From: Acanthaster planci
Taxonomy: Eukaryota > Echinodermata > Asteroidea > Valvatida > Acanthasteridae
Direction: 5' to 3'
DNA length: 64,000 bases
Assembly: GCF_001949145.1 (NCBI RefSeq)
Contig: NW_019091526.1
Span: 255,444 to 319,443, forward strand
Shown here: in pieces, positions 1 to 9,936 of the stretch
Layout: each line of letters opens with the position of its first letter
Position numbering within the stretch: position 1 is the first letter of the stretch
Translations under genes and position numbers: made by a program
Notes under the pieces: generated by a model
Told to the model about the DNA's origin: nothing
Database searches by the model: none
What the model saw: the letters and a program-made list of their open reading frames with translations, nothing else

Positions 1-6
1 ATTAAT

Positions 7-28
7 AAGCACTGAATGCTCAGTGCTT
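7..28. repeat. Perfect 9-bp hairpin
   Basis: AAGCACTGA at 7-15 is followed by a four-base loop and its exact reverse complement at 20-28. It lies in the first RPL19 intron, just outside the tRNA-like repeat. No function can be assigned. Confidence 0.5.
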
Positions 29-56
29 GTCCGAGAGCTTGCGAAAAAACCTCACA

Positions 57-115
57 AGCTTACTCGGGTGGGACCCGAACCCACGACCTCCTGCCTACCA
101 GTGCAGATGTCTTAT
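57..115 (-). repeat. tRNA-like repeat, truncated copy
   Basis: Read on the minus strand, this segment holds a tRNA T-arm with a good B box (GGTTCGGGTCC), a five-base T stem and a 3' acceptor-like end, but no proper D-arm or A box. About 58 bases match the fuller copy at 44892-44965 almost base for base. The shared sequence at two loci, with one 5'-degenerate copy, fits a tRNA-derived SINE or tRNA pseudogene family better than a working tRNA gene. Confidence 0.55.
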
Positions 116-168
116 TCATCATGCAGATTTCACGGAGTGTGATAATGTTGTTTCTTATTCATTCACAG

Positions 169-275
169 TAATCTAAGGCTGCAGAAGCGCTTAGCATCCA
201 GTGTGCTAAGCTGTGGCAAGAACAAGGTCTGGTTGGATCCCAACGAGATCAACGAGATTGCTAATGCAAACTCAC
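169..275 (+). CDS. RPL19: RPL19 exon 2
   Basis: The acceptor is TTCACAG and the donor is C|GTAAG. The first base completes the serine codon begun in the unseen exon 1. It encodes [13 protein letters not shown] through NEIANANS. Confidence 0.95.
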
Positions 276-3200
276 GTAAGATAATGTATTCTGTTTTGCC
301 GTTATCACTTCTTGTGTTCCCCTTCCCTCCCTCTTCCCATACTTGCAAGTGTGCTGTAGATTCTTACACAGCTCTTGGTGTTTGAAGAGTAATACATGAA
401 GTTTAATTCATGACTGTTCACAAACTTACTCAAGTCGAAGTCCCACCAATTGAAGCTTACAAATTGTTTTACAAGTGCCCAGACAACAATGAGTACACAG
501 GTTTATAAGGATAGGTCGATTAAGGGTAAAAAAGCCGTATATGAAAAAATTAATGCAAAAAGTGACGTTAAAAAGAAATTTAATTTCATTTTTACTTTCT
601 ACTTCCCAAAATAAAGAGTTTAACCTTATTTTCAGTTTAATTTGACTTCTGTGTGGATAAAGTCGACCATCCAATAGTGCCTATTGGAGGGCTTTCATCC
701 AGCTTTGGCTTAGTTTGCTAATTTCATGCTTGTGGCTATATACTACCCCCAGGTCAGAATATCCGCAAGCTTGTCAAAGATGGTCTGATCATTCGGAAAC
801 CAGTGGCTGTCCATTCCAGGGCCCGCGTCCGCAAGAACAACTTGGCCCGGCGCAAAGGCCGACACAGCGGCACAGGTCAGTGCTGAGAAAGTAGAGATAA
901 CATGGAGTGGCTTAACCGTAAACCTCCTCAATCCTCCAACATCCTTTGGGTGGTTTTTGGAGGATTTCGGAGGAATGAGGATGAATGGCAAAAGTGCATG
1001 GCTTATTGCAAAGGATGCCATGCGTGAAGGTAGTGGGTTAGACCTTGTGTTGTTTTTGCTTAATAGTCATGCGTAAATTCTGCCCGATATTCTTTTGAAT
1101 GTTGAGTTGCCATTCGCACTGCCTCAGCATAGTGACAGATATTGCCAGAGGAGGATGATGGAGGCAATAAGCACACCTTAAAAAGTAACATTTTCAAGAG
1201 ATTTTGGAGGATTGAGGAAGAATCCAATTTTTTCACACCCCCCCCCCACAAGTTGGAGGATTTTGGCATATTTTAGAGGGTTTCTAGGGGGTTAGGGTTA
1301 AGCACGAGTCCCCAAGCCCGGTGTATATGTACGTGAGGCCTGTAGCCTCATTCTGTGCTGAATATTGCCTGGATTGTTTTCGTCTTGTGTTCGTAGCCAG
1401 GCAGGCAACGTCACTGTACATTTAGTGCGTGCAAAATAATCAACTCATAGAGAGTGTTCTCAATGACAGAATCCTTGTCCCTGTGCTGATTACTTCACTC
1501 ATGTGTACTGCTCTGTGTGTATCGTGCATACAAGAGCACTTCCGAAAAATGTCATGTATGTGTCACGGAAAACGTATACCCCCGTTAATCTTAAATCCAT
1601 TTTCATTTAAATAACATTATTATCCAGGAAGCTTGCAACCAGTCATTTGAAAGGATCCTTTGCGGGCCCACAGCTGACGTCGTTCTATTGCTAGCCATGG
1701 TCAGGGGGGCACCTTATCGATACTGTTCCTTTTCCCGCACTCATTACGGAATAAAAGCACCATCAGATCAACATACTTTGCGAAGTCCTCTTTGCCTATT
1801 TTACTGACCCTAATGACATCAAGGGTCTCATACGTGTAGGCGGCAGCATGTATATCTACATTAAACTCGGAAATCTTTGACCTTTGGCATTTCACTGGAA
1901 CAATTCCTCTGGGACGTTACTTAAATTGGGCTGAATGCGCTTCATTTTTGAACATGTATGGGGATAGAAATGAGAAGTAATGGACAAAATCTGTCTCGCA
2001 TTCTGTATTTTTTCTGTGACTACATTCATCCTAAGGTGCTGGACGCAACAATGTACAAGTTGACATTTCTTTTGCATGGGTTTGTCAGCAGCAGCATAAC
2101 TTAGGAATTCTGAGAGAGTCGTAGCTAATCCCATTAAACGCTGTCACTTTGTTAACAGGCAGGCCATGACTCTCAGGCTGCTTGGCTTAGGGACAAGGCA
2201 TTGTGTTCGGTCATACTTCACTCAGCAGGTTTCAGGCATTGACGGCTTTTAGATGGTGTTATACTTAGGGATTCAAAGAGTTTTGCACAGAGTAAATCAG
2301 TTTGAATTTGCTCAAAACAAAGATCAAACCAAACACAAAGTACTGAAAATGTGGCCTTCAAAGTCATTTTGTTGGATCCAGTCACACAACATTTTGTCTG
2401 ATCAACCAGAATGCCACAGCATTATCCCCTGCTGCCTTATCCCTAATGCATTTGTAGAATGATGCAGATTGGGACATGTGTAGTGCTTGGAGCTGTGCAG
2501 TATTTTGAAAACATTTGTGATTCTGTACTGTTTGTCAGGTAAGAGGAAGGGTACGGCTAATGCCCGTATGCCACAGAAGGTCATCTGGATCCGAAGGATG
2601 CGTGTGCTTAGACGACTTCTCAAGAAGTACCGGGAAGCAAAGAAGATTGACCGCCATCTGTAAGTGGGTTCTTGTCTGTCTGTTGACATTCTATCATTTT
2701 AAGATACAATCTTCAGCAGCAGGATTTCCTGTAAAGGAGGATATTAAAAATTATTGGACTGAAGCACTGGGACTGTTGGCAGCTCTTACCCGACATTAGC
2801 CTTTATCTTGTGGAGAACGTTGAGAAAAGTTTGCGCTAGCTTCTTGTAACAATTACCATGTTTGTTCAGCTATGATCTCATGTGGGAACAGCTTGTTGCA
2901 ACCAAACAAGCGCATTCTCAGGTGATACAAGTTTTCATTTTGAGAGGGAACATTTTGAAAGGAACTGGAATGTTCCAAGCTGTGAGATTCTTCTCAACCT
3001 TAACTGCCCAAGGACTGTTGTTTGTGTCCCTCCCTAGTCACACAAACACCAACACCTTGAAATCAAACTCCTATTTTTAACAGTACCCAATCACACAGAC
3101 TCCAACAGTACTCTTGCTGCAACAGTACCCAATCAGACAAACTCCAGCAGGTCTTTACCCGTGTGAGTTTGTTTAACTGGGTACAGCAGGCCCATTGCAC

Positions 3201-6200
3201 AGTACAAAGAGTATGAACAGGCAGTGCCTATTCAAACAAACTCACACACCATCATGCTGCAACACCATCCCCAACTGCTGGGATCATTGTGGTAAGAAAC
3301 AAGGAAGATTGTCCTTGTTATGGTAATTACATGTATTACATAATATTACATATTACATACTTACCATTTCAATGGGAAGCTTTCTATCATTAGATAATCT
3401 TTAAAACTACAGTACTCATTTAAAATTCCTGATGGTAAAAAGTGAGAGGGCCTCAGTACCCATTCAGTCAAAATTCCACAGGGTAAGTGCAGGCTGACAG
3501 TACCTATTCAGTCAAAATCCAACACCATGTAGCAAGTTCCCAGTACCTAATTTCACAAAGTCAAACACCTTACAGGTTTTGAAGTTTGACTGGTTAGGGA
3601 TTGTTAGGGTTAATGCTTACTATCACGGAAGGAAAAGTCGTCTTTTGGCTTAGAGCAGGAGTTGTCTGTCTAGCAGAGAAGAAGTTAAAATAGGCATTAT
3701 ACGATTTACATTACATGATTAACATACCTGAGTCATTCTGTTACATACACTTTCCTCTCTCCTGCACTTGCAAAAAAAATGCAGACTAGGGTGTCTGTTG
3801 CCAGTGTTGCCAAAAGCTCAATGGTTACTTAGACACCCAGTTTATGTCTTTACTAGTACTTCATACTCGTATAAAAACACTTCATTTTGGTAGGCCTTGT
3901 CTCTGGAACAACAAAGACAAATCTAATACATTTTTCTCATCTGTGGGTTGATTCAAGCATGCCAATAAAAGAGCTCTTATCTCCCAGTATCTGACACAGC
4001 TTGCTTCTCATTTGGTCTTTCAGCAATAGTTATTCGTGGTGTTCTCTGATAATAGAGGCATGCATTTCTAGTGTGCAAGTTCATTCTTGGGCTCTGTCTT
4101 GGTCCAACTGTCCATGTGTTTTTGTTCTTGTGTCTGTTTTGTGTTCGTCCGTCCAAGTTTTCTGAAGTTTGAATTGATTAATCCTGAGCAGTTGGCGAGA
4201 AAAAATTGTATTCAGCTCAGCATGAAAAGGTCTATGGCAAGAATGTACATGTCAAGCTCTGGTTATATGAAATCAACCAGCTGGAACCCTGTGGCTGTAA
4301 ACGCACCAACTGCCCATTTGGTTGGCCATTCGGTATGCACATGTACGGTGTTTGCTGGATGCTGACCCGCACAATTCTGATTTTAACAAAATGGATTTGT
4401 GGTCTCACTCCTGACAGTTACCACAATCTGTACATGAAGGCTAAGGGCAACGTCTTCAAGAACAAGCGTGTCCTGATGGAGTTCATCCACAAGAAGAAGG
4501 CCGAGAAGACACGCACCAAGCTCCTACAGTAAGGAACCTACTCTAGGGCTCTGTCAGTTTAAACAATTCAGTAGTTTAATGTTCACCTTTCAATTTGATG
4601 GAATATTCTGTTCTATAAGGGGTCGTCCATTTTTGTCATCATTTTCACGAGCGTACAAACCGTACGCTGGGGGGAGGGGATGAATTGGTTGTGTACGATT
4701 TAGAAACATGAAACGTTAAAAATGACGATTATCATAATTCGGCCAACTATCACCCCCAACTATTATATTGCGTGTGAGTAGAGAGTGCGCAGGACTCTGA
4801 TGCATCATTCATACAAGCTTAGGCAATGGCCATTTCTAACCATTCAACGATTTTGCCTGGTGTCATGTATGAAAAAAGTACACACACCAGGCAGAATTCA
4901 CTGATGTTGAATTCACAGCCATGTGTGAAACAGTCTTTAAGCTTCCCCCAAAGTTCTGTTGCGCCGTGCATTCAGTGAGATTTGGTACCCAGACACAAGG
5001 GTATTTTACAGTTTATTTATGTACGCATTTTTCCTTGTGTGGAAAGGTGCCCTGCTAAATGCACAGCATGCTTAATACATGCAAGTTTGTACATGTACAT
5101 CTACTTAACGATGCAAAAAATCATTGTAGCCACATAGGTCTATACTTTTTACCACTTTTTATAAGCTTTTGTGAAGCGGAAAAAATTAAAGGTACATTTG
5201 CTGACTGCTGTTCTTGGCCACAAAAATTGACACTTTTATTTTCAGAAAAAAGTACCTGTCCATTGGGCAATTTGTCCTGAATTTTTACTTCCCGAACTGA
5301 AAGAAGAAAAATGCCAGGGCAATCTGACAACTGCAAATGTCAAGGCCTGTCATGGACGTTGTTTTTCCTCCTTCAAGTATTCTCTGACCGTCTACTGCAC
5401 ATTAACCTTTTGCTGCCGGGTGGATTTTTCTTGGGCAAGACAAGATGCTGAGTCATTTTCAAGATTTTCCGTTTTCAAAATTCTTCAAAAATTCATCATT
5501 TCATGTAATGGCCGTTTATACGAAAATGAAGGACTCTTTCAGCACTACTCTAAAGCTGACAGGTGAAATTCATTGACTCCTGAATATTTCAGCCAGGCGT
5601 GCAGCCTTGGAAATAGAGCCCAGATCGTGCGGTGTTACGTAAGAGTCCTTTGTTCCCGAAACTGGCACAGTGCACTGCTGACCACTTTTCAATAGGAGCC
5701 AGATTAGCATGCAGCAGTGCTGTGTGGCTCATCACTGTGGTGGTGGAGAGCTTTTGTCCTGGGTGGTAATCCGCTCCCTCTAAATGCCTGGAACCATGGT
5801 ATACTGTTTCAAAGCAAGGCTGGATTATCTCCACTATTTAGAGTGAAAAAATGTCCTTATGCCCGGCAGCTCAGTCTTTTGTGCTGAGCACAGTCTTTTG
5901 TTATAAGGCCCAACTCTTTTGTCCCAGTTCCGGGCTCCCCGGCTCTGCATGTAAAGCCTATGTACCCAAAAACGTTTCGCCCAGCAGAAAGTGGTTAACA
6001 GCCATACATTGTGAGTTAGAATGGGTCCTGAGGCAGCACAGAGAATTCATCATTTTATTCTGTACTCTTTTAGTGGGCGAGTATGCTTGCGAAAGTGATG
6101 ACAAAAAAGGATGACCCCTAAATGCCAAATTCCATGATGACGCCCTGAAAGACAGCAATTGTGTCAGAAACCAAGAAAAAGAACAGTTTTTGTTAAAATT

Positions 6201-7116
6201 GTTCTTGGCATGAAAAATTTCGAGAATTAAGTGTCTTTAAAACAAGTAAACTTTCTTGAGTTGCCAAGGAGTCAACTTCATTTTTTAAAGTTGGTGATAT
6301 AAAGTTGAATCAGTTTATAAGTGGGAGCAGAAGTAATTTTTTGGCCTGTTGATCAGCTGCCTTTGAACTTCTCTCAACAACTTGAACTAAGGCTTAGAAT
6401 GTGGTTTTACTACCAAAAATAGAATTTTTGCAAATTTACCTCAGGAAATGTTTATTGCTGATTTTCCAATTAAAAGTCCAAAACGCAAAGCTCAATTGGA
6501 TGCTCACCAGAGCCCTAATCTACTGCCGTGGTTAACTTTGCTGTGGTCCGTGATGGCATCATCTCTACTTTAAGCAGTGCCCCCCCCCCACAATCACCAT
6601 CAAAGAAAACTTGTCCGTATGGCAATAATTCTTTTTGCAGATATTCTTCATTTTGATGTGAAGTTTTTAAAGTTGTTTTGTGGCCACTCGCAGAGCATCT
6701 TCGATATTTCTGAGGAGTTGAGAATAATTGTGCTTCAGAGATATTAGTTTCAAATCCATTTTACAGTTCAGAATGCATTTTACCATAATGTTCTCATAGG
6801 AGGACCCTTATTAGTTGTGCCGTTTTGAAGAATAAAATCAGTCATCACACTGTCATCCATGTCACAAATGAAATTCAGACCGACATGCTGTCTGGTCCAT
6901 TTGACTCCCAAGACCTCCCAGGCTTGGTTTTGAAAACTCTAAATGAATTTTGAATGGCCTTTTGTCCCATTTTCACCAATCAGAGACCAAGCTGAGGCCC
7001 GTCGGCAGAAGACGAAGGAAGCACGCAAGCGTCGCGAGGAACGCCAGGCTGCCAAGCGCTCAGAGATGCTCAAGGCCTACATTAAGGAAGACGAGGAACA
7101 AACGGGAAAGAAGTAA
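169..7116 (+). CDS. RPL19: Ribosomal protein L19 (eL19), 5' partial
   Basis: Encodes the large-subunit ribosomal protein eL19, which sits on the 60S surface and contributes to subunit bridging. Five coding exons are visible: 169-275, 753-875, 2539-2659, 4418-4528 and 6984-7116. All have GT..AG borders and matching phases. The joined frame reads from S2 to the stop. The missing start exon should contribute only ATG-AG, as in other animals, so the full protein would be 199 residues against about 196 in human. Landmarks are [20 protein letters not shown], the basic [12 protein letters not shown] block, [11 protein letters not shown], and the lysine/arginine-rich C-terminal helix ending in EEQTGKK. 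No frame damage is seen. An AATAAA at 7582-7587 is a candidate polyadenylation signal. The introns carry dispersed repeats; I found no convincing snoRNA with paired boxes. Confidence 0.96.
753..875 (+). CDS. RPL19: RPL19 exon 3
   Basis: A pyrimidine-rich acceptor (CTACCCCCAG) starts the exon and a GTCAGT donor ends it. It encodes [20 protein letters not shown] through RRKGRHSGT, matching the conserved core of eL19. Confidence 0.95.
876..2538 (+). other. RPL19 intron 3
   Basis: Noncoding. Apart from the CCTCC-type repeat block in its first third, I see no gene or RNA in it. Confidence 0.85.
925..1310. repeat. CAATCCTCC/GGAGGATTG repeat block
   Basis: This stretch of RPL19 intron 3 repeats CAATCCTCCAA and its complement TTGGAGGATT in both orientations, includes a run of about ten C, and ends in GGGTTAGGGTTAAG. 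The same words recur in a denser array at 22976-23580 and near 13880-13930, so this is a dispersed family. Confidence 0.6.
2539..2659 (+). CDS. RPL19: RPL19 exon 4
   Basis: The acceptor is TTTGTCAG and the donor is CT|GTAAGT. It encodes [12 protein letters not shown] through AKKIDRHL, the strongly basic rRNA-binding middle of eL19. Confidence 0.96.
2660..4417 (+). other. RPL19 intron 4
   Basis: Noncoding. It contains an imperfect minisatellite of CAGTACCCAATCACACAAACTCC-type units (3080-3560) and nothing else recognised. Confidence 0.8.
3080..3560. repeat. Imperfect CAGTACCCAnTCA minisatellite
   Basis: At least seven diverged copies of a unit starting CAGTACCCA/CAGTACCTA and followed by ATCACACAAACTCCAACA are spaced irregularly over this stretch. 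At least one copy lies on the other strand (around 3160-3183), giving GTGTGAGTTTGTTTAACTGG. Confidence 0.6.
4418..4528 (+). CDS. RPL19: RPL19 exon 5
   Basis: The acceptor is CCTGACAG and the donor is CA|GTAAGG. It encodes [17 protein letters not shown] and [19 protein letters not shown], a near-invariant segment of the family. Confidence 0.96.
4618..4740 (+). repeat. GGGTCGTCCATTT transposon-end-like motif
   Basis: The sequence starts GGGTCGTCCATTTTTGTCA, contains an internal inverted repeat AGCGTACAAACCGTACGCT, and then a G-rich stretch (GGGGGGAGGGG). Ends beginning GGGTCGTCCAT are common in DNA-transposon and MITE families of invertebrates. No matching opposite end was found nearby, so this is probably a solo or decayed terminus. 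Confidence 0.4.
4748..5352 (+). repeat. Dispersed 0.6-kb repeat, copy A
   Basis: This segment is clearly related, in inverted orientation, to 16105-16752. Shared stretches include the start (AGAGAGTGCGCAGGACTCTG), the middle with TTTATAAGCTTTTGTGAAG, and the end (GGGCAATCTGACAAC then AGGCCT). Neither copy keeps a credible protein frame. It is probably a non-autonomous mobile element. Confidence 0.65.
6984..7116 (+). CDS. RPL19: RPL19 exon 6 and stop
   Basis: The acceptor is CAATCAG|A. It encodes [20 protein letters not shown] through the terminal GKK and TAA at 7114-7116. The charged helix is typical of the animal eL19 C-terminus. Confidence 0.95.
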
Positions 7117-9834
7117 ACATGAAATGGCTGCAGTAAAGGAGAATGAAACACCAAACAGTTGCAGACAAGCACCGAGAATCTCATTCAGGGTTTGAGTCAT
7201 CAAAACCTCTGATTAAAATAACAGGAAAACTGGACGTGTCTAGAGAGAGAATACTACAGCCTTACAGTCAGATGGTTTCCAGTTGAAGCAGAATTTATAA
7301 ATGTTGGGTCTATTGAAATATAAGTGATGCTAAAGTTTCCTAGACTAAATGCACTATGCAAGAGGGCAATTCAAGAGTAGCAGCTGCCTTGGTCTTGGTC
7401 TAGCAAGAAACCTTTCATGGCCTTAGGATCCCCATTTCTCGGCACGCTAACCATCAAGTTGTCAATGGACTTCCCCAAAACAGGCTCGGATAACATTTGT
7501 TGAATTGCTTCATCTGAAACTGAGACGATTTTGAAGGATTGTTGACACACAAAGGCAAATTGTATTATTTGATTTATGCTAAATAAAGATTTTCTTTCTA
7601 GATCCGACCAATGTAAAGTGGTATAGTGTCCAGTTTGTACTGCTGTGAATTCTCCTCTACCCCTTACCCTCCATGTACACACTGTGGCATTGATTGGGCA
7701 AAAGGAGAAGGGACAAAACCCTGACAGAGAAATTTATCTCGACTGTAGCCCTGCCCACATTGACCATTTTTCATATTTGCTCACTTCAAGCTGGAGTTTG
7801 TGGAAAATTTACAATGGTATTATGCTTTTGCTGATGCACCAGTACTGGTTAAACACAATTAGGCTAGTTATTTAAGTGTTTGTAATTGAGCACAATTTCC
7901 TGCAGTACCTGTAACAAAATGTGGGAGAGAAGACTGAAACGACCTTTTAAAACTTCAGAATAAAATATCGTATATTTGTTTCTGCTCACCAAATTAAAGT
8001 TAGTGTGAATGCTGCCTGTTTTATCCATTCGGAGATGGAAAGTATACCAGTGGTTAAAAAAGCCCATCAATTATTTACGTATGCCATGCATGCCTGAGAA
8101 ACAGCCATTAAGTTTAAAGAGAGAAGTAATGACCGAGGGTTTCGTTTTGTTTAAGTGAAAACATATAATGGGAGTTCAAAGACAAACTGAAAAGTAAGGG
8201 GTAGATACCAAAGCGTGTCTTCCTAATAGTCGTGTTTGGGACTCGTTGTAGACGGCTTACACCAGCGCTCGCTGCTGGTTATGCTTTCTGTTATCGATGA
8301 GGCTTTAGTCTTTCGCGTGCGGGTGAAATGAAAAATACCTGCCCCCGGCCCATCGAAAAAAAAAGAATGACATTGAATAAGGAATAACAAACATCTTATG
8401 CACATGCTTCAATTAATTTTTTAAAAGGACAAATGAACTATACATGCCGAAGAATATTTCAAAAGTGATCTAACAACAAAAAAAGAACAAAAGAAAAAAC
8501 AAAAAACGTTATGAAAATTACACCAAAATAGTGAAAGTATATCCTGCAACAAGAAAACAACCAGACAAACATACGACAGCACCCAACATTATTAAAATTC
8601 ATAAATTTATAACAAGTAAGACTTGTCGAGTTATGTGGATGGTCCATATCTTTGATTCTCTAGATTAATTTCTTCAGGGAATAATTTATAAAAATGAAGA
8701 TACCATACCTCACCTCCTCTCGGGGATGAAACAGTGTTGACGACGGCGGAGGTCGGAAACTGGTTTGTAAATAAAATCTCTTTTACTGTTTGGTTATTTT
8801 AAAATTGCTTAATTGAAATTTTACATTACCTTGAATGATTTAGGAACAGATATGTTTGTGTGCAATCTCTAAATGATGTTATAGGAAAAATGTCACTTGG
8901 TTTTTTACACAACATTAAACATTTTATACAGGCCTAAATGTACATGTTTTATAATTTGACTTCTACTCCAGAAGAAAGGGCTGGAAACAAATCATTTGTC
9001 ACCATTTGTAATTGTGAAAGCTACTGATGTAATTGCAGATTGACACGAAATTTTAATCTTTGTGGTGTCCCTTTAATCAGGGTGTTGACATTGTTGACGC
9101 TCAGCCACCCGAACACAATACATATACTACACTATAGCATAATGTAATCTGTCTTTAACGGAAACTACCACAGATAAAGTCGACCTTCGGTACTGAACCT
9201 GTCGGCTGTGATGCTGGTGGACAGAGTAGGCATGGGACTCGGCGTAATATTAAGATATTTATCTCTGCCCTTACTCAATAATGGATTGTATTAATGTAGA
9301 TATTACTGGCGGCGTGTTTGCCATGTATTTTTGATGGTATTATTGTTGTCGCGTGACAACTTGCTCATGGATTTATCACTAATCCCATCTGCACGCACAT
9401 GATTCCCTCATCTAGTATCCATACGCATTTCATTTAAGTCTTTTAAATTGTCTGCTGAAAGCATACTGCAGTCTTGTATTCCTTTACAGTTAGTAGTGTC
9501 CACCTTGTACGAAACAATGGCTAATAATTCAATGTCTTGTGATTAAATAATCAATTAAGAAGGTAGTTCTATTTTGTACGCGGATGAATACAAGGCGAGT
9601 CCAGTGCGTTAATCCATAATCCCTTTCCGCTGAGCCGACCGAGTGTCGCACAAAGCCGCACAGATGTCTAAATCTCACGCTGGAATTCACGCTGCACATC
9701 TTCGTTTTCGACACTGCTGCCCGGATGAATCATATGGTAGCAGTTTTCCCGTCTGAACTGGAATTTTGCGGACATTTTCGGACCGTTTCTGAGGTGGAAA
9801 CGGGTCTTGTTTTGATGCCTAATCGGCTCAGGTC
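7117..9834. other. Spacer between RPL19 and the Dve-type gene
   Basis: It starts with the RPL19 3' UTR (candidate AATAAA at 7582-7587) and ends with the presumed promoter and 5' UTR of the next gene. A TAATCC site lies at 9380-9385, about 450 bases before the ATG. No open frame here looks real. Confidence 0.7.
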
Positions 9835-9936
9835 ATGGATCTGCAGGAGCAAGCAGCATCAGTACATGGCAGCATGCAGGATCTAGCTGAGGCTTGGGTT
9901 GCAGCCAACGCAGAAACCAGCTTCAGGCGAAATCAG
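9835..9936 (+). CDS. dve: Dve-type gene, probable first coding exon
   Basis: ATG opens 34 codons (MDLQEQAASVHGS.. to SFRRNQ) that stop exactly at a strong donor (CAG|GTAAGC) in phase 0, matching the phase of exon 2. An in-frame TAA upstream (9820-9822) makes this the first usable ATG. There is no domain to confirm it, so assignment rests on splice signals and phase. Confidence 0.6.

Larger units (their letters stand above)
4529..6983 (+). other. RPL19 intron 5
   Basis: Noncoding. It begins with a transposon-terminus-like motif (4618-4680) and one copy of a 0.6-kb dispersed repeat (4748-5352). The rest has no gene that I recognise. Confidence 0.8.
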
